64,000 nucleotides of DNA, taken from assembly GCF_900215505.1 (NCBI RefSeq), contig NZ_LT907844.1, forward strand, positions 3,798,001 to 3,862,000, written 5' to 3'. Positions 9,145 to 17,613 of this stretch are shown here, in pieces. How positions within the stretch are numbered: the stretch's first letter is position 1; each line of letters begins with the position of its first letter. Position numbers and translations under genes: made by a program. Origin of the DNA: Cohaesibacter sp. ES.047. Its GTDB lineage: Bacteria; Pseudomonadota; Alphaproteobacteria; Rhizobiales; Cohaesibacteraceae. The notes under the pieces were generated by a model. That model had not been told where the DNA came from. It did not search any database and saw only the letters and a program-made list of their open reading frames with translations.

Positions 9145-10551
9145 ATGCGCAAGCTCGATCCTGATCGTCTGTTTCCAATCGAAGAGTCTGCAAGGACTCT
9201 GGCGCGAGATATTTACAACAGCGTCAAAGAACTTCCCATTCTCAGTCCTCACGGGCACACGGATCCGCGCTGGTTTGCGGAGAACGAGAATTTCCCAAAT
9301 CCCGCTCAGCTCTTTATCACCCCCGATCACTATGTATTCCGCATGCTCTGCTCTCAGGGCGTCAAGCTTGAAGATTTGGGCGTGCCGCGCATCGATGGCG
9401 GTTTGACCGAAACGGATGGCCGCAAGATCTGGCGTCTGTTCGCCAAGCATTCTCACCTGTTCCGGGCGACACCGTCCCGGATGTGGCTATCCCATGCATT
9501 TGAACAGGTGTTTGGCTGGTCCGAGTGGGTTTATGAAGACAATGCGGATCGAGCCTACGATCATATTGCAGAATGTCTTCAAAAGCCCGAATTCAAACCC
9601 CGTGCACTGTTTGAACGCTTCAACATCGAAGCGTTGGCAACGACAGAATCGCCGCTTGATGATCTGAAATGGCACCGCACAATCAAGGAAAGCGGATGGA
9701 AAGGCAAAGTCATCACTGCCTATCGTCCCGATCCTGTTGTCGATCCCCATTACAAAGACTTTACCCGGAATGTTGAAAAATTCGGCGAGATGGCCGGTGT
9801 TGAAGCGACGAGTTGGGATGGCTATCTAGCCGCTCACCGAAATCGTCGGGCATACTTCAAAAGTATGGGAGCGACGTCGACAGATCATGGCCATCCAACA
9901 GCCCGGACCGAAGACTTGCCTCAGGCCGAGGCTGCCGCTCTTTTCGCAAAAGCCTTGCAAGGACAATGCTCTGCTGAAGAGGCTGACATCTTCCGTGGAC
10001 ACATGCTCACCGAGATGGCCCGCATGAGCCTTGAGGACGGTCTCGTGCTCCAGATCCATCCCGGGAGCAGCCGCAACCATTCCACGCCCGTATTTGATAC
10101 ATTTGGTCTCGATAAGGGGTTCGATATTCCCACTCAGACCGACTATGTGCGCGCACTCAAGCCTCTGCTTGATGCTGTCGGGATGGAACGTGACCTGACG
10201 GTTGTGCTCTTTACCCTTGATGAAACAAGCTATTCTCGCGAACTGGCCCCGCTTGCTGGTGTTTATCCAGCGCTCCGCCTTGGTCCTGCATGGTGGTTCC
10301 ATGACAGTCCAGAAGGTATGCGCCGGTTCCGCGAAATGAATACCGAAACTGCGGGCTTCTACAACACTGTCGGCTTTAACGATGACACCCGCGCTTTCTG
10401 CTCCATTCCGGCTCGTCACGATGTGGCGCGCCGGGTGGACAGTGCCTTCCTCGCCACGCTGGTTGCTTCGGGGCGACTGGTTGAGGACGAGGCTTTTGAG
10501 GTCGCTACTGATCTCACCTATCGGCTTGCCAAGCAGGCCTACCGGCTCTGA
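9145..10551 (+). CDS. uxaC: Glucuronate/galacturonate isomerase
   Basis: UxaC isomerises D-glucuronate to D-fructuronate and D-galacturonate to D-tagaturonate, the entry step of hexuronate catabolism in the cytoplasm. The 468-residue length matches the family. The N-terminal metal-ligand region reads [12 protein letters not shown] and the C-terminal half carries [17 protein letters not shown], equivalent to the conserved GWWF segment of E. coli UxaC. The start at 9145 has AAGGAAAG just upstream. It is the first gene of a long plus-strand uronate unit and lies immediately downstream of the GntR dyads, so repression relieved by a uronate-derived inducer is expected. The TRAP solute-binding gene begins 28 bases after its stop. 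Confidence 0.93.
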   Translation: MRKLDPDRLFPIEESARTLARDIYNSVKELPILSPHGHTDPRWFAENENFPNPAQLFITPDHYVFRMLCSQGVKLEDLGVPRIDGGLTETDGRKIWRLFAKHSHLFRATPSRMWLSHAFEQVFGWSEWVYEDNADRAYDHIAECLQKPEFKPRALFERFNIEALATTESPLDDLKWHRTIKESGWKGKVITAYRPDPVVDPHYKDFTRNVEKFGEMAGVEATSWDGYLAAHRNRRAYFKSMGATSTDHGHPTARTEDLPQAEAAALFAKALQGQCSAEEADIFRGHMLTEMARMSLEDGLVLQIHPGSSRNHSTPVFDTFGLDKGFDIPTQTDYVRALKPLLDAVGMERDLTVVLFTLDETSYSRELAPLAGVYPALRLGPAWWFHDSPEGMRRFREMNTETAGFYNTVGFNDDTRAFCSIPARHDVARRVDSAFLATLVASGRLVEDEAFEVATDLTYRLAKQAYRL

Positions 10552-10579
10552 AGAGCCACATTCTTGGAGGAACAGAAGA

Positions 10580-11554
10580 ATGCTTAAGAAACTATCAGCT
10601 GCACTGGTTGCAAGCGTCGCGATGATGACGGCTGCAAGCGCATGCGAGATTACGCTGAAATCTTCCGATACCCATCCTGATGGATATCCGACGGTTGAAG
10701 CAGTGAAATACATGGGGGAATTGCTCAAGGAACGCACCGACGGTCGTATCTGTGTTGAAGTCTTTCATTCCGCTCAGCTGGGCGAAGAAAAAGACTCCAT
10801 TGAACAGACCAAATTCGGTGTGATCGATCTCAACCGCGTTTCTTTCGGTCCTTTCAACAACATCGTTGAGGAATCCAAAGTTGTATCCCTGCCATACATC
10901 TTCAAAGATGTCGACCATATGCACCGCGTTGTTGATGGCCCGATTGGCGATCAGATCCTGGCTGCATTCGAGCCGCATGGTTATGTTGGCCTGACCTTCT
11001 ATGATGGCGGCGCACGAAGCTTCTACAACAGCGTCAAGCCCATCAAGTCCATCGATGACCTGAAAGGCATGAAAATCCGCGTCATGCAGTCCGACATCTT
11101 CGTCGACATGATGACCGCTCTTGGTGCAAACGCCACGCCGATGCCTTACGGTGAAGTCTACTCTTCCATCCAAACCGGCGTTATCGACGGAGCTGAAAAC
11201 AACTGGCCTTCCTTTGAATCGTCCGGGCACTATGACGTTGCGGGTTATTACACCCTCGACCAGCATCTGATCGTTCCGGAAATTCTGGTTATGTCGAAAA
11301 TATCCTGGGAGAAACTCAGCGACGAAGACAAAGCCGCCGTTCGTAAAGCTGCCAAAGACTCCACGCCGAAAATGCGTGAACTCTGGGCCGCTCGCGAAAA
11401 AGCCTCCGAAGAAAAAGTCCGTGAAGCTGGTGTTGAAATCATCACCGAAATTGACAAGCAGCCATTCATGGATGCCATGGATCCGGTGTACGAAAAACAC
11501 GTTACCTCCGACAACCTGAAAGATCTGGTCAAACGCATCCGCGCGACTGACTGA
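10580..11554 (+). CDS. TRAP transporter solute-binding protein, DctP family (probable uronate binder)
   Basis: This 324-residue DctP-type periplasmic protein captures substrate for the TRAP importer encoded next. An N-terminal signal peptide ([21 protein letters not shown]) is followed by the mature start [17 protein letters not shown]. The motif [15 protein letters not shown] contains the arginine that in DctP proteins bridges to the carboxylate of the ligand, and [19 protein letters not shown] is a family hallmark. The ATG at 10580, preceded by TTGGAGG at 10565-10570, is used; longer in-frame extension runs back into uxaC. Context with uxaC, kdgF and kduI suggests a hexuronate or unsaturated uronate as ligand. 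Confidence 0.93.
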   Translation: MLKKLSAALVASVAMMTAASACEITLKSSDTHPDGYPTVEAVKYMGELLKERTDGRICVEVFHSAQLGEEKDSIEQTKFGVIDLNRVSFGPFNNIVEESKVVSLPYIFKDVDHMHRVVDGPIGDQILAAFEPHGYVGLTFYDGGARSFYNSVKPIKSIDDLKGMKIRVMQSDIFVDMMTALGANATPMPYGEVYSSIQTGVIDGAENNWPSFESSGHYDVAGYYTLDQHLIVPEILVMSKISWEKLSDEDKAAVRKAAKDSTPKMRELWAAREKASEEKVREAGVEIITEIDKQPFMDAMDPVYEKHVTSDNLKDLVKRIRATD

Positions 11555-11629
11555 TAGAAAACTGGTTTCATGGCGCTTTGCCTCAACCGGGCAGGGCGCC
11601 ATGGACCTTTTCCTTGTTTGGAGGATCCC

Positions 11630-12154
11630 GTGCAGGCCCAATTGAAATCCATAGCAAGAGTAACGAGCCTCATCTCAACTCTTGCACTTTGGCTGGCTGG
11701 TGCCGGTCTGATCTTGATGACGATTTTCGTCTTTTCGCAGGTGTTCGTTCGTTACGTGCTGAACGATTCCATTGTCTGGAGTGAACCCGCAGCCGTTATC
11801 CTTATGGGTTGGTTCATTTTTCTCGGTGCCGCTGTCGGTATCCGCGAGGGCAACCACCTCAGTTTCGACGTCCTTGTCATGTTCATCCCGGAAAAGCTCA
11901 AGCTGGTCTTTTACAGCTTGTCCGACGTCGTTGTCGCCGCCTTCGGACTTGGCATGACCTGGTACGGATCCCAGCTCATGCTTGCTGGCTGGCATATCAA
12001 AATCCCATCGCTTGGCTTCAGTGACGCGGTCAATTTCATGCCTCTGGTAGGTGGTGGTGTCTTGATGATGCTTTTCTCCATTGAACGACTGGCGCGTCGT
12101 GCGGCTGGACTGCCCACCGCTCGTTTTGCCGAAACCAGCATCGACGAGGAATAA
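11630..12154 (+). CDS. TRAP transporter small permease, DctQ family
   Basis: This 174-residue protein with four predicted membrane helices is the Q subunit of the tripartite importer. Helices are visible at about residues 15-38, 50-70, 90-110 and 130-150, and WSEPAAVILMGWFIFLGAAVGIREGNH is typical DctQ sequence. I place the start at the GTG at 11630 because GGAGGA lies at 11620-11625 with good spacing and the first helix then follows a short basic N-terminus; an ATG at 11570 would add 20 residues that do not look like the family. The large permease follows 4 bases after its stop. Confidence 0.88.
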   Translation: MQAQLKSIARVTSLISTLALWLAGAGLILMTIFVFSQVFVRYVLNDSIVWSEPAAVILMGWFIFLGAAVGIREGNHLSFDVLVMFIPEKLKLVFYSLSDVVVAAFGLGMTWYGSQLMLAGWHIKIPSLGFSDAVNFMPLVGGGVLMMLFSIERLARRAAGLPTARFAETSIDEE

Positions 12155-12158
12155 TGCG

Positions 12159-13439
12159 ATGGAAATCTGGGTACTTTTTGGCACATTCATTGTGCTGCTC
12201 TTGATCGGCACCCCCGTTGCGTTTTGCCTCGGCGTTGCCTCCTTTGCCACCATTCTCTATCTCGGTATCCCTCCCGTCGTTGTCTTCCAGCGCCTCAACT
12301 CTGGTGTTTCGGTGTTCGCGCTGATGGCGATTCCCTTCTTCATCTTTGCCGGTGAATTGATGGTGCGAGGTGATATTGCCCGAAGGCTTGTTGGGCTGGC
12401 CGGTGGTATGGTCGGACACATACGGGGCGGCCTTGGTCAGGTAAACATTATGGCCTCCGTCATGTTCGGCGGCATCTCCGGATCAGCAGCCGCTGACGCC
12501 ACTGCCATTGGCGGCATCATGATCCCGCAGATGAAAGAACGCGGCTATGATGTCTCCTATGGTGTCAATGTCACGGTTCTCGCAGCTCTGATTGCTCTGA
12601 TGCTGCCTCCCTCTCACAACCTGATCATCTATTCCATTTCCGCAGGCGGCAGACTCTCGATCGCCGATCTGTTTACCGCGGGGATTATTCCCGGTCTTCT
12701 TCTGGCTCTGGCCCTGATGATTGTGGCCTACTTCGTTGCCAAGAAACGCAACTACCCGACAGAAGCGTTCGCTGGCTGGAAAGCCCTTGGCGGCATGTTC
12801 ATAAACGCGGTTCCGGGCATCATGCTGATCGGCATCATCTTCGGTGGTGTTCGCTCCGGTGTCTTCACCGCTTCTGAAAGCTCCTGCATCGCAGCGGTTT
12901 ATGCCGTGCTGGTCACTGTGCTTGGATACAGAACGCTGAACTGGAAAGAGTTTGTCGGTGCGACCAATGCGGCAGTGCGCACCACTGCGATGGTGCTTCT
13001 GGTGATCGGCTGTGCTGCATCCTTTGGCTGGCTGCTTGCCTACTTGCGGATTCCTGCAACACTGGTTGAAATCCTCAAGCACATCTCTGACAACCCGATT
13101 GTCATTCTGCTGCTGATCAACCTGATGCTCCTGATGCTTGGTACGTTCATGGACATGTCGCCGCTGATCGTCATCACCACGCCAATCTTCTTGCCTGTTG
13201 CCATGGCCTTTGGTGTTGATCCGATCCACTTCGGCGTGATCCTGATCCTCAACCTCGGTATCGGCCTTTGTACACCTCCGGTGGGAACGGTTCTCTTTGT
13301 CGGCTGTGCGGTCGGCAAGATACCGGTTTGGGACGTCATTCGGACCATCTGGCCATTCTATGGCGCAGCCTTTGCTGTTCTGATGCTGGTGACCTATGTC
13401 CCGTTCCTGTCCCTCTGGCTGCCGAGCCTGTTCCATTAG
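12159..13439 (+). CDS. TRAP transporter large permease, DctM family
   Basis: This 426-residue protein is the M subunit that carries the sodium-coupled transport path. It is almost entirely hydrophobic, with about twelve segments, and contains the family motif FGGISGSAAADATAIGGIMIPQM near residue 105 and LNLGIGLCTPPVGTVLFVGCAV near the C-terminus. The ATG at 12159 lies 4 bases after the Q-subunit stop, with GACGAGGA as Shine-Dalgarno inside the upstream gene. The kdgF-like gene starts 10 bases downstream, so P, Q, M and KdgF are one transcript. Together with the P protein it should import a sugar acid into the cytoplasm. Confidence 0.93.
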   Translation: MEIWVLFGTFIVLLLIGTPVAFCLGVASFATILYLGIPPVVVFQRLNSGVSVFALMAIPFFIFAGELMVRGDIARRLVGLAGGMVGHIRGGLGQVNIMASVMFGGISGSAAADATAIGGIMIPQMKERGYDVSYGVNVTVLAALIALMLPPSHNLIIYSISAGGRLSIADLFTAGIIPGLLLALALMIVAYFVAKKRNYPTEAFAGWKALGGMFINAVPGIMLIGIIFGGVRSGVFTASESSCIAAVYAVLVTVLGYRTLNWKEFVGATNAAVRTTAMVLLVIGCAASFGWLLAYLRIPATLVEILKHISDNPIVILLLINLMLLMLGTFMDMSPLIVITTPIFLPVAMAFGVDPIHFGVILILNLGIGLCTPPVGTVLFVGCAVGKIPVWDVIRTIWPFYGAAFAVLMLVTYVPFLSLWLPSLFH

Positions 13440-13449
13440 GAGAGACGAA

Positions 13450-13767
13450 ATGTATGTAAAATCCTTTCCACTCGTCGATGACGGCAAGCCGGTGTCGCGT
13501 CAGGTCATCGCTGACAGTCCCGAGTTGATGGTGGTGGCTTTCAATTTCAATGAGGAGGGCGCCGAAGGTGCCCTTCACAACCATCCCCACGTGCAGTCAA
13601 CCTTTGTCAAATCTGGCCGGTTTCGTTTCACGATTGGGGAGCATCAGTTCGAAGTTGGGCCCGGTGACAGCTTTGTCATCCCCTCCGATGCCAGGCACGG
13701 CTGTGTGTGCATAGAACCCGGCACACTCATTGACAGCTTCACGCCGCGCCGGGACGACTTCCTCTAA
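13450..13767 (+). CDS. kdgF: Cupin protein KdgF, unsaturated uronate ring-opening enzyme
   Basis: This 105-residue single-domain cupin matches KdgF, which promotes conversion of 4,5-unsaturated uronates from pectin or alginate lysis into the linear keto form used by KduI. The metal-binding cupin motif is seen as HNHPHVQSTFVKSGRFRFTIG with the second motif PGDSFVIPSDARHGC, giving three histidines and a glutamine as likely ligands. The ATG at 13450 follows AGGAGAG at the end of the DctM gene. Location between the TRAP importer and kduI fits a direct hand-off of imported unsaturated uronate. Small cupins are easily confused, but length, ligands and context all agree. Confidence 0.85.
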   Translation: MYVKSFPLVDDGKPVSRQVIADSPELMVVAFNFNEEGAEGALHNHPHVQSTFVKSGRFRFTIGEHQFEVGPGDSFVIPSDARHGCVCIEPGTLIDSFTPRRDDFL

Positions 13768-13810
13768 TACATCAAGGATCTCAGGTACATAGGGACTTTC
13801 CCTTGTGCCC

Positions 13811-13867
13811 TTGAGCCTCTAAAGCCGAGGCCAACTGCGTTGCTTTGCCATCGCGGTGTCGGCTCAA
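13811..13867 (+). promoter_or_regulatory. Candidate RNA switch ahead of kduI (two competing stems)
   Basis: In the 119-base gap between kdgF and kduI, TTGAGCC (13811-13817) can pair with GGCTCAA (13861-13867), while AGCCGA (13823-13828) can pair with TCGGCT (13859-13864). The two helices share bases 13861-13864 and so exclude each other, a layout seen in attenuators. There is no T-run, so translational control or mRNA processing would be more likely than termination. Function is inference. Confidence 0.4.
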
Positions 13868-13886
13868 TTCAAAAGGATGATGTTTC

Positions 13887-14711
13887 ATGCTAACTGTAAA
13901 GACTTATCAGGCGGTCAATCCTGAATATGCCAAAACACTGGACACTCAGGGTCTTCGCGACAATTTCCTGTTCGAAAACATGTTCGCCGAGGGAGAAATT
14001 CGCCTCAATTACACCCATTACGATCGCATGATCGTTGGTGCCGCTGTTCCCAATGGAGGCAGCCTGACGCTCGACAAGGTCGCTGAATGCGGCACCGACA
14101 GCATTCTTGATCGCCGTGAAATGGGTGTCGTGAATATTGGCGAACAGGGCACGGTTTCAGCTGCTGGCGTGGATTATGTGCTGGATCGTGGCGATGTTCT
14201 GTATCTGCCAAAAGGCTCAGGCGCGGTCACCTATTCCGGCAACGGGCGTTTCTACATCACCTCTGCACCGGCTCACAAGGAGCTCGTCGCCAAACTGGTG
14301 AAAATCGAGGATGCCGCCAAGCTTAAGCTTGGAGCACCGGAAACCGCCAACGAGCGCACGATCAACCAGTTCATTCATCCGCTGGTGATGGAATCCTGCC
14401 AGTTGATCCTTGGCTACACCCAGTTCCACGGCGGATCGGTCTGGAACACCATGCCAGCGCACCATCATGACCGCCGCATGGAAGCCTATTGCTACTTCGA
14501 CATGGATCCTGACTCCCGTGTCTTCCACATCATGGGCAAGCCGGATGAAACCCGTCACATGGTGATCAAGAATGAAGAAGCCATCATCTCTCCGCCGTGG
14601 TCGATCCACTGCGGCTCCGGGACTGGCAGCTATACCTTCATCTGGGCCATGGCCGGCGACAATGTCGACTATACCGACATGGACTTCGTTGCCATGGAAG
14701 ACCTGCGTTAA
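13887..14711 (+). CDS. kduI: 5-keto-4-deoxyuronate isomerase
   Basis: KduI interconverts 5-keto-4-deoxyuronate (DKI) and 2,5-diketo-3-deoxygluconate (DKII), the substrate of KduD. The 274-residue length is normal. The bicupin zinc site is visible in NTMPAHHHDRRMEAYCYFD near residues 192-210, and SPPWSIHCGSGTGSYTFIWAM near the C-terminus is a family signature. AAAGGATGATG before the ATG at 13887 provides the ribosome site. It is followed by an intrinsic-terminator-like hairpin, so it may end the first part of the uronate transcript. With kdgF and kduD it completes the pathway for unsaturated uronates. Confidence 0.93.
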   Translation: MLTVKTYQAVNPEYAKTLDTQGLRDNFLFENMFAEGEIRLNYTHYDRMIVGAAVPNGGSLTLDKVAECGTDSILDRREMGVVNIGEQGTVSAAGVDYVLDRGDVLYLPKGSGAVTYSGNGRFYITSAPAHKELVAKLVKIEDAAKLKLGAPETANERTINQFIHPLVMESCQLILGYTQFHGGSVWNTMPAHHHDRRMEAYCYFDMDPDSRVFHIMGKPDETRHMVIKNEEAIISPPWSIHCGSGTGSYTFIWAMAGDNVDYTDMDFVAMEDLR

Positions 14712-14753
14712 GCCGCGAAAGTCGGGGCTAAGGCTTCAAGAGTGCAAATCCGC

Positions 14754-14788
14754 GAAAGACCCCGCAAAGGGGCCTTTCGGGCTTTTTA
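14754..14788 (+). terminator. Intrinsic terminator after kduI
   Basis: GAAAGACCCC and GGGGCCTTTC (14754-14777) form a stem with a GCAAA loop, followed by GGGCTTTTT. Readthrough into uxuA or a separate promoter is needed for the downstream genes. Confidence 0.7.
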
Positions 14789-14789
14789 C

Positions 14790-14811
14790 CCCTTCATCGG
14801 ACGATGAAGGG
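14790..14811. promoter_or_regulatory. Palindrome upstream of uxuA
   Basis: CCCTTCATCG at 14790-14799 and CGATGAAGGG at 14802-14811 form a perfect 10+2+10 inverted repeat, 34 bases before the uxuA start and directly after the kduI terminator. It could be an operator for a uxuA promoter or an mRNA hairpin. It does not share the GGATCC core of the dyads before uxaC. Confidence 0.5.
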
Positions 14812-14845
14812 CATAGATCATATGACAGACGAGTAGGGGATCAAG

Positions 14846-16027
14846 ATGAAAGAAGGTTGGCGCTGGTACGGATCCTTTGATCGGATCTCACTTCCTGAAA
14901 TCGCACAGAGCGGTGCGACGGACATCGTTTCCTCCTTGCATGAAATTCCGTATGGCGAAGTCTGGCCGCGCGATGTCGTCGCCAAAATGCGCGCGACAAT
15001 CGAGGCCGAAGGCTTCAACTGGCCCATTGTTGAAAGCCTGCCGATCCATGAACAGATCAAGCGCGGGGAAGGGGACCTTGGCCAGTTCTTCGAGAACTAT
15101 CGTCAGTCCATGGCCAATCTGGCCGCTGAAGGCGTCAAGGTCATCTGCTACAATTTCATGCCGCTGCTCGATTGGACCCGCACGGACCTGACGGCTCCCG
15201 TCGCACGGGGCGGCTCCTGCCTTCGCTTCGATGCTGGCAAGATGGCCGCGCTTGAGATCTACATGCTCAAACGGCCCGGCGCCGAAGATGATTATGGCCC
15301 TGAAGCACTTGAGGCCGCCCGCATCTGGTTTGACGGATCGAGCGAGGCTGACAGAGATCTTCTGATGCAATCCGTAATGGCCGGACTTCCCGGAGCCTAC
15401 GATCGCTACGATATCGAAGGCTTGCGCAAGGGTCTTGAGCTCTACGAGGATATCGACAAGGACGCTCTGCGTGCCAACTACAAGCGCTTTCTGGATGAAG
15501 TCATTCCTGCCGCTGAAGAACTTGGCATTTCACTGGCTGTCCATCCCGATGATCCTCCGCGCGACATTCTCGGCCTGCCGCGCATTGTCTCCACCGGCGA
15601 TGATATTGCCTGGGTTCTGGGCGCGCATGAAAGCCGCAACAATGGCCTGACCCTCTGCTCTGGCTCGCTCGGGGCCAATCCGGCCAATGACATCCCGGCA
15701 ATTGCTGAACGATTTGCCGACAAGATCCATTTTGCTCATTTGCGCAATGTCCGAAAATTCCCCGACGGCTCTTTCGAAGAAGCTGCGCATCTGGAAGGCG
15801 ATACCGACATGGCCAAATTGGTAGCGGTTCTGTTGACCGAGGAACAGCGCCGCAAAGACGAAGGGCGAGATGATTGCGACATTGTCTTGAGGCCCGACCA
15901 TGGCCACGAGCTGCTCAGCGATGCCGACCGGAAGACCCATCCGGGCTATCCGATGATAGGCCGTCTGCGTGGTCTCGCCGAATTGCGCGGCGTCATAGCC
16001 GGCATCAAACACGAAAGACAGAACTGA
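14846..16027 (+). CDS. uxuA: Mannonate dehydratase
   Basis: UxuA dehydrates D-mannonate to 2-keto-3-deoxygluconate (KDG) in the glucuronate branch. The 393-residue length agrees with E. coli UxuA (394). The TIM-barrel signatures WRWYGSFDRISLPEIAQSGA at the N-terminus, CYNFMPLLDWTRTDL near residue 100 and LAVHPDDPPRDILGLPRIVST near 230 carry the expected metal and substrate residues. The stop codon overlaps the start of the next gene (TGATG at 16025-16029). No fructuronate reductase (UxuB) is seen here, so the mannonate supply must come from UxaB-type activity or a gene elsewhere. Confidence 0.94.
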   Translation: MKEGWRWYGSFDRISLPEIAQSGATDIVSSLHEIPYGEVWPRDVVAKMRATIEAEGFNWPIVESLPIHEQIKRGEGDLGQFFENYRQSMANLAAEGVKVICYNFMPLLDWTRTDLTAPVARGGSCLRFDAGKMAALEIYMLKRPGAEDDYGPEALEAARIWFDGSSEADRDLLMQSVMAGLPGAYDRYDIEGLRKGLELYEDIDKDALRANYKRFLDEVIPAAEELGISLAVHPDDPPRDILGLPRIVSTGDDIAWVLGAHESRNNGLTLCSGSLGANPANDIPAIAERFADKIHFAHLRNVRKFPDGSFEEAAHLEGDTDMAKLVAVLLTEEQRRKDEGRDDCDIVLRPDHGHELLSDADRKTHPGYPMIGRLRGLAELRGVIAGIKHERQN

Positions 16028-17568
16028 TGACGAGCAGCACCAGCAAGCACATTGTTCTCAATCCGATTGATACCATCGCCATTCTGCCTTCAGGGGCAAA
16101 GAAGGGCGATGATCCGCTTGAAATCGGAGCATCCCTTGCGAACAATGTCATGGCCGGTCACAAGATCGCACTCAAGGATCATGCCGAGGGTGATGCCATC
16201 GTCAAGTTCGGCGAAATCATCGGTCGTGCGACATCGGCGATTGTTGCTGGCGATCACGTGCATTCTCACAATTGTGCCTTCACCGATCATGGGCAGGACT
16301 ATCAGATCGGCAAGGATCTGGAAACGGCCAAAGCTGCTATTCCAAGCATGAAACCGCGTTCTTTCATGGGCTATCGCCGCAAGAATGGTGAGGTTGGAAC
16401 GCGCAACATGATCGCACTTTGTGCAACGGTGAATTGCTCGGCAACCGTCATTCAGCACGCCTCGCAGGAACTGCTCGCATCGGGTGTCCTTGATCAATAT
16501 GAGAATGTCGATGGGATTGTCGGTCTGACGCACGGAACCGGCTGTGGCATGAGTGCGCAAAAGGGCTATGAGCTGCTGGAGCGGGTGCTGTGGGGTTACG
16601 CCACCCATCCCAACTCCGGTGCGACGATCTTTGTCGGCCTTGGCTGCGAGATGATGCAGATCGCCCGCATGAAGTCGCTGTTCGACGCCAAAAACCAGAG
16701 CACCATGGAAACCTTCCACAGCCTCGCTATTCAGGAAGTCGGCGGCACGCGACAGACGATTGATGCCATCAAGGCTAAAGTGCTCGAACTGCTTCCCGAA
16801 GTGAACAAGGCAAAACGGGAGGAATGTTCAGTTTCCGAACTCAAGATTGCGCTGCAGTGCGGCGGCTCGGATGGCTTCTCGGGCATCACGGCCAACCCGG
16901 CACTGGGCAAGACCACCGACATGCTGGCAGGACTTGGCGCGACGGCGATCCTGTCGGAAACGCCAGAAATCTATGGAGCCGAGCAGCTCTTGCTCCGCCG
17001 TGCGGCCAATAAAGACATCGCCGACAAGCTGATTAGTCAGGTCAAGTGGTGGGAGAATTACGTCGCCATCAATGAAGGCAGCCTCGACAACAATCCCAGT
17101 CCGGGCAACAAGGCCGGTGGCTTGACCACAATTCTCGAGAAATCCCTTGGCGCGACGGCAAAGTCTGGCTCGACACCGCTAACGGCTGTCTATGAGTACG
17201 CCGAAAAGGTCACCGAACCGGGCTTCGTCTATATGGATACGCCCGGCTATGACCCGGTTTGCGCCACAGGCCAGATTGCAGGGGGGGCTCATATGGTGGT
17301 GTTCACCACCGGGCGCGGATCAGCATTCGGGTCCAAACCGGCCCCGACCATCAAGGTCGCCACCAACGACATGCTGTTCAAGCAGATGCCCGACGATATG
17401 GACATCAACTGCGGGGACATCCTGAGCGCTGGCGTGTCTCTTGAGGCCAAGGGTGCAGAAATCCTCGATCTCATCATCAAGGTGGCGTCAGGCGAGAAAA
17501 CCAAATCAGAACTGCTGGGTCTTGGCGACAACGAGTTTGTTCCCTGGCAGGTCGGCGCAGTGATGTGA
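16027..17568 (+). CDS. uxaA: Altronate dehydratase (UxaA family)
   Basis: This 513-residue protein is a full-length UxaA-family dehydratase, which turns D-altronate into KDG in the galacturonate branch. It has the N-terminal SAF domain (about residues 10-95, ending GDHVHSHNC) and the large C-terminal domain with GYRRKNGEVGTRN, the cysteine-bearing VGLTHGTGCGM and QCGGSDGFSGITANPALG. The ATG at 16027 overlaps the uxuA stop by one base, so translation is coupled. Downstream uxaB is the enzyme that makes altronate. The broader family includes galactarate and sulfolactate lyases, but the gene order supports altronate. Confidence 0.88.
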   Translation: MTSSTSKHIVLNPIDTIAILPSGAKKGDDPLEIGASLANNVMAGHKIALKDHAEGDAIVKFGEIIGRATSAIVAGDHVHSHNCAFTDHGQDYQIGKDLETAKAAIPSMKPRSFMGYRRKNGEVGTRNMIALCATVNCSATVIQHASQELLASGVLDQYENVDGIVGLTHGTGCGMSAQKGYELLERVLWGYATHPNSGATIFVGLGCEMMQIARMKSLFDAKNQSTMETFHSLAIQEVGGTRQTIDAIKAKVLELLPEVNKAKREECSVSELKIALQCGGSDGFSGITANPALGKTTDMLAGLGATAILSETPEIYGAEQLLLRRAANKDIADKLISQVKWWENYVAINEGSLDNNPSPGNKAGGLTTILEKSLGATAKSGSTPLTAVYEYAEKVTEPGFVYMDTPGYDPVCATGQIAGGAHMVVFTTGRGSAFGSKPAPTIKVATNDMLFKQMPDDMDINCGDILSAGVSLEAKGAEILDLIIKVASGEKTKSELLGLGDNEFVPWQVGAVM

Positions 17569-17613
17569 CCCCGCCAGACATCTCTATCAGCCAGAAAATC
17601 AGGTGAAATCAGA

